Both the position numbers and the translations under genes were made by a program. A DNA stretch of 64,000 bases from Adineta ricciae (lineage: Eukaryota; Rotifera; Eurotatoria; Adinetida; Adinetidae): NCBI GenBank assembly GCA_905250025.1, contig CAJNOJ010000001.1, forward strand, positions 1,054,001 to 1,118,000, written 5' to 3'. The notes below the pieces were generated by a model, which did no database searches, was not told the DNA's origin, and saw only the letters and a list, made by a program, of their open reading frames with translations. Below, piece after piece: positions 51,201 to 63,700 of the stretch (its first letter is position 1; each line of letters starts with the position of its first letter).

Positions 51201-54200
51201 TCATCCAATGAAACAAAACGTTACAAATCAACTATTAATATAACTGCAGCTGGTTCGTGGCAACTACAAAAGCCAACAGCAGCTCCCTCGGGGATAACGA
51301 AGTATACAGAAACGAGTACTATACATGAAAGTCAGCCGACAGTAAGCGTCTTCGGCTCAGCACCGAATTCGACTTCATCGAAAGTTGGCTCGCAAGAATC
51401 GATTACTTCTTCAAGTGCTCAACAGCAAGTATTGGCATCGAATAAGCGAACTGATAGTCAACTTACAATTATCGAGTCGGGTTATGGTTCAGCAGATGAT
51501 CAACAACGTTTTAGACCGAACTCCAGCACAATCATCGAAGAACCGCCTGCTGCACAACAGGTTGGCAACAATATTCGAACGAATCTGCCGCCAAAACAAC
51601 CGAAATTAGATCCATTAAGCTATGAACAATTCGTCAATGATTATCTATCAACTTATGCGAGATCAACACGTTCGACCGACGGAACATTACTTCTTTCCAT
51701 TGATGATCAGCAGATTCATCTTCCACACATTCGGTTTTCTTCGTCGAACCAAACAATCATTCATTCCGATGCTATCGACAAAGCTCTTTCACCATTCGAA
51801 ACTGAATCCAATGAGTTAGTTATATTCGTCTATGGAACAATTATTAACATTCCAGCTGATCGATGGCTCATCCATCGTAATAAATATAGTCACACTCGAT
51901 GGGTTCAGAACTTAAAGCGTGTCAATCGAAATCTTCCGCTAAAGGTCATACCCTTCATCGATCAATGGCTTTTGAACCATAGCACGCTCTCTATTGACAC
52001 CCATGAACTTAACATCGATGGATTAATCATTCCATATCTCGACCGACTAGATTCACATCAGATTCGACAATTTCAAACCAATTCATCGAATGAAACGTTC
52101 AACTATCTAATGCGAACGGGTTTTATCTCTTATGATGAGGATCAAACATTGATCCATATCGGTAATAGTGAACTTGATGCTCACCGTCTTTTCACATCTT
52201 CGTCGGCAGAGTTCGTTGAGCGAGTAACAAACGCTCTTCGTTCATTAACTAACATTCAATTCAACAATGAAAACAGTTCTTTAATCTTGGCAGATGATTT
52301 CATTATTCCCCATGAATATCTGTCCAATCTGCTCAGTCAAATCGAACATGGAGGAACTTTAAATGCTCATGAATTAGCGCAATTTTTGTGCGAAATTTGT
52401 CAAATCGAAGAGGACGAAAACGATCGGTCGCTGATTCTCACATTTGGAAAACAGATTTTACGTATGAAAACATCCGATGATAATCACGTACAAATCTTAT
52501 CTCAATGGTTGGAACAACTCAATTATCAAAGACAAATTCATATCAACGAAGAAAACGATGTTATTATCTATCCCAGTCGTCCTCATCAGCAAATCTTCAT
52601 TAAACATGAATACGTCGAAGAATACATGATAGGCAAGGCTGGTTTAACTCATATCTCGATGAACGACCTTGCAAATATTTTACTTTTCTACAATTTCGTT
52701 CAATATTCATCGGGGCAGCTAATATTTCCTGACCAGCAAATCGTCGTGGACACCAATCAATTAACCTGGTTACAATCGATCATCCAATCGATTCGTGTGC
52801 ACGACAATACAAAAGAAACCGAAGTCGAGCTTTTCGATGGGCAGCACACACAAAACCTTCGAATTCCATACGAATACATGCTTCCGACTGATCAGCCGCA
52901 ACTAGTGGCAAGTTATTTACTTCAAAATGGAAATATCCGCTTTGAAGTGAACACAGGAAACTATGAATACGTCTACGCACGACCTGAAGAAAAAGTCCTT
53001 TCGGTTGATCGTGAAAATATCGACTCCATTCGCGAAAATCTTATTGATGATTTTGTTGAATATGTCAACAATCAAGATGGAGTTCATTACGATAATACAA
53101 AGAATTCGCTAGTACTGCAAAATTTATCGAACGGTTCAAGACTATACTTAACTCCTGAACACACACAATTCATTAAGGAAAACCAATACCGACGACAAGA
53201 TATGAAATATATTTTGAAAAAACATGCTCAATTGAAACGCAATGAGTCGAATCAATGGATCATGTACTACAATAATCAATCCATACCTATTTCAATCGAT
53301 GAAAATGTTCTAAGTAATCTCTCACAACAAACTCCGAACGATTTACTGCGCCGCTACCATGCAACGATTGAATATATGTACAATCATGGCTTAATTACAT
53401 GTAACAAACCATTGAAATTAGTTCGTTTGCAATGCACCAATGAAATTCTGACTATCCCAACGGATTTCCTACGTTCAATATTAAATACCAAAATTTTTCA
53501 TTCGTCTAACGACGACATACTTCCGTTTACTAGTCAAGAGTTATCTCAATGGTTATTAGACCATTCCAGTAACATTAGTCGATCATTACAAGATTTCATT
53601 CAAATCACATACCGAAATCGCCTGTATCATTTGCCATTGATCTCGTCGAACACTGAAGATGAAGATCGAAAGTTAGAACTACTATTTCCATTCAATACCT
53701 CCTTACGTTTGCTACAGAAAACTCCGTCAACAACAACGTTAGACATTCAACAGCCCGATGAAACAAATGATTATGCGATCGACCCATTATTAATCTTGGC
53801 GAATTACGTTCATCGTGCGGGAACGATCTACCAAGACCAATTAGGTCGGTTGGTGATTAAATTAGACACGAACGAAATAGTCATACCTCGTGCGGACGCT
53901 GCTAGTGCTATCGAATCGATTAATACTTCACCACAACGAACTGGTACGATCATTGCACGTTTAATACATCGCATAGGCAAAGTCCAGTCAAATCAGTTGG
54001 GTGGACTGACCATTACCGTTGGTAAAAAGTCGATTGACATTTCGCAAGAATCGATCAATCGTACCAGTACCAATGACTCATCTTTACATGCTCAAAACTC
54101 CAAATCAGCACGCAAGTCCTCAAACCTACCTGTCTTACAACAGTCAAAATCAGCGAATAATTTATCGTCATTCTCTGATGATCAACAAATCCTCTCCACC

Positions 54201-55820
54201 AAAGATAAACGAACTGATATAAAACATCTACCTACTATTCAACAGGATAGAACGATGAGTAATCCGACCCAAACATCTCGGCAATTAAAACCACGTATAA
54301 TTATTATACCTGATAATGATTCGAATGCTACTTCGAATCGTGCGACACGTTTCTACGTTCAACATACATCTGAATCGAACTCGACGGTGAATATAAATTC
54401 CAATTCCATCCAACAGACACAACCGCAATTGATTACTCCACAATCATTTCGTGATGCAACGCTTCGAGATGCTCCAGTCTTCGTTCGGCAACAAGGCCGA
54501 GAGATTCACTATGAGAATCTCGCGCACTATTTAACAACAGAACAAGTTGAATTGGCATCACATACCGTTCGTCATATGTTGAAATTCTCATCTGATGACG
54601 AGTATTTTGCTTATTTGAACAAGAAAATGTCATCTAGCTATGCGAACCAACTTGTCCGAGAAAGTGAAGAGAAACCTCGTCGATCATCGTCATCTTCTCA
54701 CCTGATCGATCGACAAACGAGAGCATCGAACGAGAATCTTGTTCGAGATCGCTCGAAATCACCAGGCAATTCATATAACGTTCAAAATGGCACTGCAAGA
54801 CGGGAAAGATCTCGATATCCTGAACGAGATCAGCGCTATGCATTCGATCGCAGTCTATCATCCTCGAGTTTAAATTCTGGAATGTTAATTGCGAACACGT
54901 TCCCATCATCTTAAACTATTCCTCGCTCGCTATTATTCATTGTGATTTTCATGTTCTTTTTTGTATTATACTTTTCTATTTCTATCATTTCTATATCTAC
55001 TTTGAGCAACACAGAGAGAGAGAGAACGCCACGTTTTTATTTCATTGAAATGTATCTTATGAATATCTATTGAATTTTTAGGTCGATCACCGTTGACAAC
55101 GAGCACAGGTGGTCATAGTTTAACAACTCCTGATAAGAATGTGACATTGCCTCGCACTTTATCAGGACAAAGTATGTTATTTTGTTGATTGATTATTTGT
55201 TGAGCATGAATTCTGCATGTGCATGTGTTTTTTCATAGGCAATGATGGAGAGAGTGAAAGTCGTGCAACCGTTTCGCGCAGCGCTAGTGCTGCTGCAAGT
55301 ATGGATTGATTGACAAGTTTATCGCTGAATATTAAAAATACTCCGATTTTGTTTTTCTCTTTGCAGAAGTAACAAGTAAATCGGATACAATCAAATCGAC
55401 AACGTCATCATCAGCTGCATCAAGTCGAGAAGTATGTTTTCATTCAGTTTGATATCTGCTCTTAACATGTTGAAAAAGTAAACTATCGAGCCCTATTTCT
55501 CTCTGCAGCAGTCAGCTGTCGCAGCACCGGTAGGAAGAGCTCAAAGCTTGGTCAGTATATAATGATTACCCTGAATCCTCTTTTCTTGCTTCTAATGGGA
55601 CGCTGATTACCCGTTGACAGCATGGTTTTGGTTTTCAGTAGTTCGAGCCGAGTCTATCTTTCTGTTTCTCATTTAGGCTTCGCCCAATCGTACAAGTGGT
55701 AGTAAAACTGCCGACGATTCAACAAAGAAAGAAAAGAAATCGAAATTTCGTACACCGTCTTTTCTTCGAAAACGCAAAGAAAAGAAAGAAGCTGCTGGTA
55801 AAGACAAAGCTGAAAAATGA
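45201..55820 (+). CDS. ADD: Adducin, full-length with MARCKS-like tail
   Basis: Fourteen exons give 744 residues: 45201-45668, 45731-45830, 45898-46334, 46399-46640, 46695-46806, 47156-47359, 47412-47604, 47655-47693, 48334-48372, 55082-55171, 55239-55298, 55367-55431, 55509-55550 and 55677-55820. The class II aldolase head has [28 protein letters not shown] and YRQPLIRTI. The neck holds [17 protein letters not shown] and [14 protein letters not shown]. The tail is Ser/Thr-rich and ends in [20 protein letters not shown], the basic MARCKS-related domain that in vertebrates binds calmodulin and is phosphorylated by PKC. Adducin caps actin filaments and recruits spectrin at the membrane. The end at 47704 (GIH) is an alternative if 47693 is not used as donor. 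All phases fit the 6.7-kb skip from 48372 to 55082. Confidence 0.85.
49397..54914 (+). CDS. Giant tandem-repeat protein of unknown family, nested in adducin intron
   Basis: Two exons, 49397-50761 and 51048-54914, with a 286-nt intron (GTAAAA/CATAG) in phase 0, give about 1,743 residues. Residues 1-440 are Ser/Thr/Gln-rich and probably disordered, with a PP1-docking-like RVQF at 266-269. Residues ~445-640 include [28 protein letters not shown] and a Ser-rich linker. Residues ~640-1460 hold about fifteen degenerate repeats of 50-70 residues: an amphipathic helix ending in a turn, then two beta strands with an I-x-I-P-like end. The C-terminus is Ser/Arg-rich and basic. No signal peptide, membrane helix or enzyme motif was seen. 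I recognise no family. It may be an independent gene, or an alternative adducin isoform. The upstream phase-1 adducin exon cannot join directly at 49391, where TGA would follow. Confidence 0.75.
51606..54050 (+). repeat. Coding array of ~15 degenerate helix-plus-hairpin repeats
   Basis: Units share the plan: hydrophobic helix (e.g. [34 protein letters not shown], [25 protein letters not shown]), then a polar turn, then strand L-x-I, a short turn, and I-x-I-P ([40 protein letters not shown]). Spacing is irregular, 50-80 residues. The last two units are the most alike ([19 protein letters not shown] and [19 protein letters not shown]), which suggests recent duplication there. Confidence 0.65.
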
Positions 55821-56595
55821 ACAGGAAAAACTTCGCTCATTATCATCTAGTGTTGTCGTGTTGTTCCTTTCTTTTGTTTGTTTTTTTGTAGACAACTCGT
55901 TTTTTCTCTCTTCTCTCGAGATACTCATTCGTATATAATACCCGCATTTTTCTCGTTTGTGTGTAGCTCTCGGCTTTCATTGTCGTGTGCGTGTGTGTGT
56001 GTTCAATCTTAATGCATCTATTGATCTCTACTGTAGCAAAAGAAGGTTTGATTGAAAGAAGAAGAAGAAGAGAATTGTATTGATTTTTTTTCTTTTTTCC
56101 TTACGTTTTCCTTTTTCTGTTCGATTTACTTAGTTTCTTCTGTTTCCATCGAAGAAAATTCAATTGCTTTGTGTCCTTGTATTAATACTCTTCTTTTGCT
56201 TTCTCTTTTCTGTTTTTCTTTTGTGAGTTGAACTCATTCAGTTTGTTTCCCTTTGTTTCGTTTCTTACAATGATAGCGCGCGTGAGTTTAGACGCACACA
56301 CACAAATCATCTTTGGTATAATAAACATATGTACACATTACCTAGAATAGCGTGAGCAACACTAAAACAAAATTGAAAACATTCATGTGCATCTCTACTT
56401 GGATCAAAGGTCAGGAAATACTCCAGATCGGAAAAACAACGATTATCTTATCTGTACGATATGTCACATGAGGAAAACAAATGATCGATTTAACAGCAGA
56501 GAATAGCAAGAAACCGTGCTTTTATTCATCAATCAAACCGAATACACTAGTTGAACTACGAGAGTAAAATATGCGAGAGCAGAATAGAAAACTGT
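55821..56595. other. Convergent spacer, low-complexity
   Basis: 3' flanks of adducin (plus) and the SelP-like gene (minus). It contains pyrimidine-rich tracts and a GAA run near 56059-56073. Nothing else was seen. Confidence 0.5.
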
Positions 56596-57243
56596 TCAGA
56601 CACACATGGTTGGACAAGGTTGTTTGTATTTAGAAACCGAAATAATTGCTCGGAGAAGTTGTTGATAATTGGTTTCGTCTTCAATATTGGACTGCGGAAA
56701 AGTTTGAGTATAGACAAGATAACCGCATCTAAAAATAGCATTTCGGTGGAAACAATCTAAATCTGAGGAAGTCATTTTTCCCGTCTCACCTTCCAAAGAT
56801 AAGATTATTTAATCGTTGACCGTAATAACCTAATTTTTCGATGGCACGATCTTTGTAACTATCTTGAAATAGTCGAATCTTGCCATAATATACTCCAGGT
56901 AAATACTGAGCTGCGGTTTCTTCATTAACAAGAACTAAACGTATATCCGGATCCCGTATATTGTGATATTCAAGGTCCCGATAAAGATCATTGTATCTAT
57001 ATTGAACAATTTGAAAGAATTAGATTCAAACAAACGTACGCAATCTTACCGAACTGCTTGATTTCGACAAACTTGACATCCAAGATGTGTCACACCCACG
57101 ACCAGGATCTGTTTCCGATAACTTGTTAACAAATTCGTTCCATTCACAACAAAGTTCCGGAGACATACTAATCCTCGGTCGGGATTTGCTTGAATAGAAA
57201 CAAAGCAAACTAGAAAGAGAGCAACTACTTGTTGTCGGTGCAT
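56596..57243 (-). CDS. Secreted thioredoxin-fold protein, selenoprotein P N-domain-like (Cys form)
   Basis: Three exons, 177 residues: 57050-57243, 56790-56996 and 56596-56728; introns are 53 nt (GTAAGA/TATAG) and 61 nt (GTGAGA/TTTAG), and phases agree. The N-terminus MHRQQVVALFLVCFVSIQA is a signal peptide. Then NFVVNG, a strand ILVVGVTHLGCQVC and the helix YNDLYRDLE form a thioredoxin fold with a CxxC (CQVC) where selenoprotein P has U-x-x-C. DIRLVLVNEE matches the following strand. The last exon begins RCGYLVY, like the DRCGRLVY of SelP, and ends CPTMCV. SelP carries selenium and reduces peroxides outside cells; a redox role is likely here, but selenium is not evident. Family by fold and order of motifs. 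Confidence 0.75.
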
Positions 57244-60200
57244 AGTCCAAGCTTGAAATGATCTGCAACTTCATCATCGAATGGCGATTAACTCATATCA
57301 TACTGACAACCGACATTTTTCTTCATTATACCGAAGAGAAAACTGTATACATAATACGGTTAATGTTCTGTATTGCATTAGATAGCACATGTTAGTTACA
57401 ACATTAACCTTTTAGTATGAACTAAAAGATAATGATGACGATAGTTAATTGAATCGATTCTTGAATGTGTTGAAGAGAGAGTAACAAACAAAAACGAAAT
57501 TATCTGGAATGATTTATGACACAGAGTGATCTATTGGCCGGTCATCGAAGAGCAAGTGTCAATTGAATTTTCTTCTCTCACTCTCTCTGTTTCTCGGTCG
57601 CTACATATGGAACTTTTTTCTCACACAGTCAAAATAGAATCAAAATCATTGTCGAAGACGACAGCGTCCATACATCATTTAATGCAAGTAGCCTCAAGCA
57701 AGTTGAATCTACGAGTAAAGGCAAATACAGACACAGACAGTTTCCAAATGCGAACATCTCGTTATTGTTCATTCGTCGTGACGATTCAAGGATGTTTTCA
57801 AACTATGTATGAATGGTGCATCGATGAAGTTGGATTGTAACCTCGGGTAAAAAAGGAGAAGATAGTCGAACAGGAAGTGACCATCTAGTTGACCTTTATT
57901 GAACGTACAGTTATTGATTGTTTAATTGGTCTAGCACGTTGTCATCATCGTTCGGAGAAGTAATAAGAAAGAAGAAGTTGTCACGCACGTTAATCTTGTT
58001 CAATTTTCTCTTCTATCCGCCTATTTCCTTTCTTCTATATCGGAGCAAACTATCTGCTTAACTGAGTCAATTAGAGACAACATTGTTGTCCGCATTTGAT
58101 CGCTAGAAATGAATTTCTTCCTTTCTTTTTCCAAAGACAGCCAAGGTTACTCTTGTTAAATCCTTGAAAGTATCTTTCTAACACATTCCTAAATATCTAT
58201 TTCCGCTTCCTAGTCTCTTTTCTTAAGAAACACAATTATCCTGGGAATGGCACATCCGTTCGATGGTCTCGCGATTAATTCTATTGTCAAATGACACCTA
58301 GGCAAGGTTAATATGTGTAATCAGCAAACGATGCCTTTCTTGTGTTGTCGTTTAACCTGTAATAAATAAATATGGAATTCCAATGGGAATATTTCATTGT
58401 TTAATTGGAATGAATCAAGGTTGACTAAGCACAAGAAGAGATACATAAATATTAATATGTGATACGCCCTACTCTTCTCTCTCTTTAACTTCCTTCATTT
58501 AGCTTCTTTTGTACGAAGACGTGGTGTGCCAGGAAGCAATGAAGATTAATCACTTTGACAGTTTGCGGTGGTTCTTTCTTACGCAACAATCTCCTTCCTT
58601 TTCCCCTCTGTATCTCTTCTCTCTCTTTTTTTTATATATGTGAAGGAAAAACCTCTTCTTCTTCTTCTTCCTCTTCTTGTCGTCGTCGTTTTTTTATAAG
58701 CATCTATTTTGCTCTCTATTGCTCTTATCGGCAGTGACATGAACCAGAGTAAATGAACGTTGTCTCGATGCCAGACATATGCTCCATTTCTTCTTACTTT
58801 TCATCAATGAACGCTCGCTATACATACGTACGTAAGTTTAATAATACCATTACAACTGATCAATTCAATACGGACTGAAAAATATTTTCATTTCCCATCC
58901 TATCCTATTGAAGAAGATCGCCTTGTCACATCGCAGCGGAAATCTCTGAGTAGCTGATTTAATTGATATATTGATATTGTATCAAAATAGAGCAGCTGCT
59001 AAGCAAATAGTAATAATAAGGTTGACTTCTGTTTCTCTCTTTCTTCTCCGATAACCTTCGTGTATATCTGATCTGATTCAATGTAAACATCATTTATGTT
59101 TATTGCATAAATCGACATAAAGATTATGAACATGGACAAAACGTCATCATTACATGTCTACATTGACAGAACTTTTCTCGAATGACATCATCGACGATTA
59201 AACTTTTTTGCGATCATTTCTGTCTCATTACACGCTGCGATTTGAATTCTTCAGTGTTACTTGACAAATATATGCATTATAAAAGTATATAGATATTGAT
59301 AAGCGCAATTACATTCATCAATCTATGTTCAACACTTGAAATATGTTCGTTTTAACCTTCAATTCGAGTCGAGAATGAAGACGATGATGAGATATTTGAG
59401 TATGAGATCGAATGCAGATAAAACTTTACAATACATGACTCGATTCGATTCAGTTTCAAATTCTAATCTATCGCGTACAAAGAATCTCTTTCTATTGTTC
59501 GTTATTGCTATTCGCAATCCTATTACAAATTGTAATGATCACTTTGTCAAGTGAAAATGGTCAGAGCGGCTTAGTACATTTGTTCTCTTTGTTCATAATC
59601 CATCTTTCTCTCCCTCTCTCTTCTCTCATACTCAACTGCTCTCTAATTGTTTTGCAGTCTCATAAATCATGTCATCATTGTCTTCGAACAAAGTTAGTCT
59701 CAATCTGTTTAACATTTCCTCTTTGGAGTCGAACCGAACAGATGAATTCGTTCTTGAGTGTTTGTATACACTTACCTTGTTATGTCTAGTTATTTTCTCT
59801 TTTGTGATGAATGCAATTCCGACTAGAGACATATGTTCCCTCAAATTCCATGGACAGCTCTGCATAACTTCATTAACAAGATCATTTTGCGTGTCTGTGT
59901 CATGTCGAAACTTTCCTTTCCTTCCTAATCAATTCTTTGAATCATATATAACGAAGAACTCGTAATTATCGGTGCAAGTTTCTTACTATTTAAATGTGCC
60001 TATGGATTCTTACTAATTCCGTTGCATGCCGACAAGTGAGTTGAAGTATAAAATGATTATTGAGATAAAACAAATTCTTCCACTCTGATGCTTTTCTTCT
60101 ACCCGAGCATCGATACTTTTTTTTTCTAACATTTGAAAGAAAAAGAGAAGAAAACTTCTTGAATTGTCCATTAAACTATGATCTAGAGTGTTTGGCAAGT

Positions 60201-60721
60201 GTCATTTACATTTATCACGTCGCGATGATGTACGTGTCTAATAGAAAAATGTTAATTGCAAGTGAGATGGACATGTGATGACGCCGGAGAGATGTCCGTG
60301 ACTGTGATTCATGTAGTTCGTTGTCTGTCGTCTCTATCTTTGCTTTCTCTTTTCTCACACGATTGTGCAATCTTTTCTTTCTCTTCTTCTTCTTCTTCTG
60401 TTGACAAACGCGTCGAAGTTCGATGAGATGAGTATGCGAGACAAATATCATCATTGCATCGTTCATTTATATTAGTCTTTTCATCATGATTGTCTGCAAA
60501 GCAAATGAATACTGGACCAGCAGTTCAATGTTTCTTGTCGGCATTCCATCTGTCTTCATCGTCGCGGCATCAGCCCGAGAATAAATTAACGATTATTAAT
60601 CGTTTTTCTTTTGGACATTGGTCATTTATATTCGATACTTTCAATCAGTCCCATTGGTAATACGAAACCTCGTCTACTCTCTTTTCGATTCTAGATTGGT
60701 AATTAGTATTATTCAATCACG
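57244..60721. other. Long divergent spacer, no gene seen
   Basis: About 3.5 kb between the divergent SelP-like and Robo genes, the longest gene-free stretch in the window. Short frames (57526-57840, 59505-59789, 59669-59965) have no splice partners or family marks. A (CTT)n run is at 58653-58678. It probably holds Robo regulatory DNA. Confidence 0.5.
58653..58678. repeat. (CTT)n microsatellite
   Basis: CTT units interrupted by one CCT, then GTC repeats to about 58690. Confidence 0.75.
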
Positions 60722-63700
60722 ATGATCATTCAATTTCTCTTCCTTCTCTTCGTATTTCGTAAGTAGATTCTGAAAAGACACTTCCCACGGCTTTGTTCTT
60801 CCCTATTAAAAATTGATATATCACGTTCTATATTAGATTTATGTCACAGTAGTAATAACCCGCCGGTTATTATCGAACAGCCGCAAGATATGATTGCCGA
60901 ATTAGATAAACCCATGGCCATTCATTGTCGAGCCGAATCATCTACATTTGATGATCTTCAAGTTGATTGGTATAAAGATGGTCGATTGGTTACAATAGAT
61001 CCAAATGCACGTATTATCACGGAATTTATGGCTTTACATGTCATAAATACGATGCCACAGGATGCAGGTGTTTATCATTGCGTAGCAAAAAATTCGCATG
61101 GACGAACCGAAAGTCGAAAGGCACGAATACAATTTTTGAGTGAGTGTATTTTTGAATAGGAGAAAAGAATACCAGAAAGTTTAATTGCGCTTATTGTAGA
61201 ACTTGATAAAGATTTCATTGTTTCTCCTGTTTCAACGAGTGTTTCAATCGGCGAACGTGTCCGTTTATCTTGTCAACCACCGTTCGGTTCACCAAGTCCG
61301 CAAGTTTACTGGACCAAAGACGGCAAGAACGTGTCCATAACTCTTGATCACTATGATTTAGTATTTCCATCGGTGCAAATTGCCGATTTTGGTTTATATC
61401 GCTGTATTGCATCGAATGGTTTGACTCGAGAATCATCTCCAGCCTACTTAACCGAATTTCACCGGCCAAAACTGACGATCCAACCATCATCATCACGGGT
61501 TGATCTACGTCGTGGAAAATCGATCGATCTACAATGTCAAATAGATGACGACGAATACAAACTGGAGTGGCATTTCCAGAATACCTTGATTCGAAGCTCT
61601 ATCCTCAACATGTCGTCAGTTGAATTCAATCAAAGTGGATTGTATACATGCACAGCTCGGTTTCAACGGCATGTTTTTACCAAAGAAATTCTTCTAGCTG
61701 TATACGAACAAGAAACTCTCAGAGATCAAGAGATTTTCTATAGTCAATTGAATCTAACAGTATTCGCTGGACGTTCAGCAATTGTTGAATGTCCACTACC
61801 ATATAATCCTCAAAAGAAGATTTCATGGGCAATTGTCAATCAAACTGAAACGAATAATTTTACATTCGACTTTGTCGATCAACCTCAATATCGATTTCAG
61901 ATCAATCCTGTTAAGGAATTTCACCATAATATTTTATTTCAATGTTCCTACGAGCAAAGTCACGGTTTAATACAATTGAATGTGGAACATATTCAAGCAC
62001 CGCCACTTGTTTTCTTTGTACCAAACAATCAAACTGTGCCGATAAGCACTCAAGTTATATTTCCGTGCCAATCTAATGATGAAAACACCGTTCAATGGTG
62101 GTTTACACAATCTCATCGTCCGTATAAAACGATGAAAATCGATAATAATCGGAAATATCGTCTGGAAATCAATAACGATTTGGTCATTCGACATGCAGAA
62201 AAGTAAGGAAAGGGTGGTTGACTTCAACCTTCATAGTCACTCGATATTTTTAGAAATGATGCTGGCATTTATAAATGTGTATCAACCAATGATAAATACG
62301 AAGAATCGGTGTGGACTGCTGTTCTAAAAATTGACGATAATCGTTCACATATGAAATATAATCGTCTTGAACGAAAGGACCTTCCATCGGCGCCATCTCA
62401 ACCATTGCTTGTCACGGCTAATAGCAACTCAATCGAATTATCTTGGGATATCCGCTCAACGGATATTGTGGATTATCTCATTGAGTATTTTGATCTTAAT
62501 CCGATGAATAAAAATCTTCAATGGGAACGTCATATAACAAAGAATTCAAATTCTCAACAAATGATCAATAATCTAAAATCAAACACAACGTATCAGTTTC
62601 TTGTTCGTGCAAGAAATTCATTTGGCTATGGTCCACCTTCAATCTTATCAGAATTAATCGAAACAAGAACATATCCATCATCGAATGACGATTTAATCTA
62701 TCTCTACGATCCAATAACTGTTCAAGAAACAAGTATAACAATCAAATGGGATGTTTTACAAAAACATCAGTTAGTTAAACGAATCTCAATCTATATTATC
62801 AACGGCAAGGACGCCAATGAACGTATTGAAACAATTACAAATGCTGTCACAAACTATACAATCAACAATCTACGACCAAATAGAGATTATTCGATTCATT
62901 TAGTACCCTTACTGGATGCACCAGGTCGTTCAAGTAATAAAATCACGATTCGGACATTGGAAAGCACACCAGCAACAGCACCAACGAATATTCATGTTCA
63001 ATTATTGTCTACAACTAGCCTTTCTATTCGATGGAATCCACCGCTAGACAATGAAACAAACGGAGATATCATCGCTTATAAGATTCACTGTTTGACTACT
63101 AACGAAACAAATTCTATTCGTTTGACGAATATCAGTTCCGATGTCAAAGGCCTATTTATCAAAAGTCTCATCGAAAACGCAGAATATTGTATTAGCATAG
63201 CCGCACGAACAAGAACAGGTTATGGACCTTATTCTCAACCAATATGTGTCACAATGAGTAAGAATCCATTTTCAGTCAAGTTCAAAATCTTCTACAAATT
63301 TTCATTTTTTTAAAGATGCGAAATTTTTACAGATCGATCAAAACGGATTTCGATATCGTTTGCGCGAAGCTATATCTCAACCATGGTTTTTGCCAGTCAT
63401 TGTTCTCTCTAGTATTTGTTTCACCTGTGCTTTTTCCTATGGTATTTGGTTATGTTTTCACTACTTGACGCAACAACACCGTCATCCAATGAAGTTCAAC
63501 AATTCACCATCGTCATCCAATCAATCAGTGGAACTACCAATTCATAAAACTTTGAGTAATGGAAATCGTTATGATCTAATCAAAGATGCTCCACCACAAT
63601 CATCGACCGTATGGATAGATTCGATACCGAAGAGTATTCGTCTGCAATGTTGTTCGACGACGGCAGCATCAGCTGGTAGCAATAGTGAACATTACTCGAT

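Larger units (their letters stand above)
48373..55081 (+). other. Giant adducin intron that contains a large reading frame
   Basis: 6,709 nt with donor GTAAGT and acceptor TTTTTAG. Phase 1 on both sides joins NDSRG to RSPLTT. It contains the two-exon 49397-54914 gene on the same strand. At 48379-49390 no coding sequence was recognised; (CT)n and T-rich tracts occur near 48403-48420 and 48565-48620. Confidence 0.6.

Noticed and set aside
55696..55938. 80-codon plus frame and 69-codon minus frame near the adducin tail
   Set aside because: Shadow frames of the Lys-rich last adducin exon.
56540..56598. TGA read as selenocysteine in the SelP-like gene
   Set aside because: The read-through frame soon meets further TGA and a stop, and no SECIS could be judged by eye; treated as a stop.
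59505..59965. Hydrophobic plus-strand frames of 94 and 98 codons
   Set aside because: No ATG context, splice partner or family signal; composition is that of AT-rich spacer.
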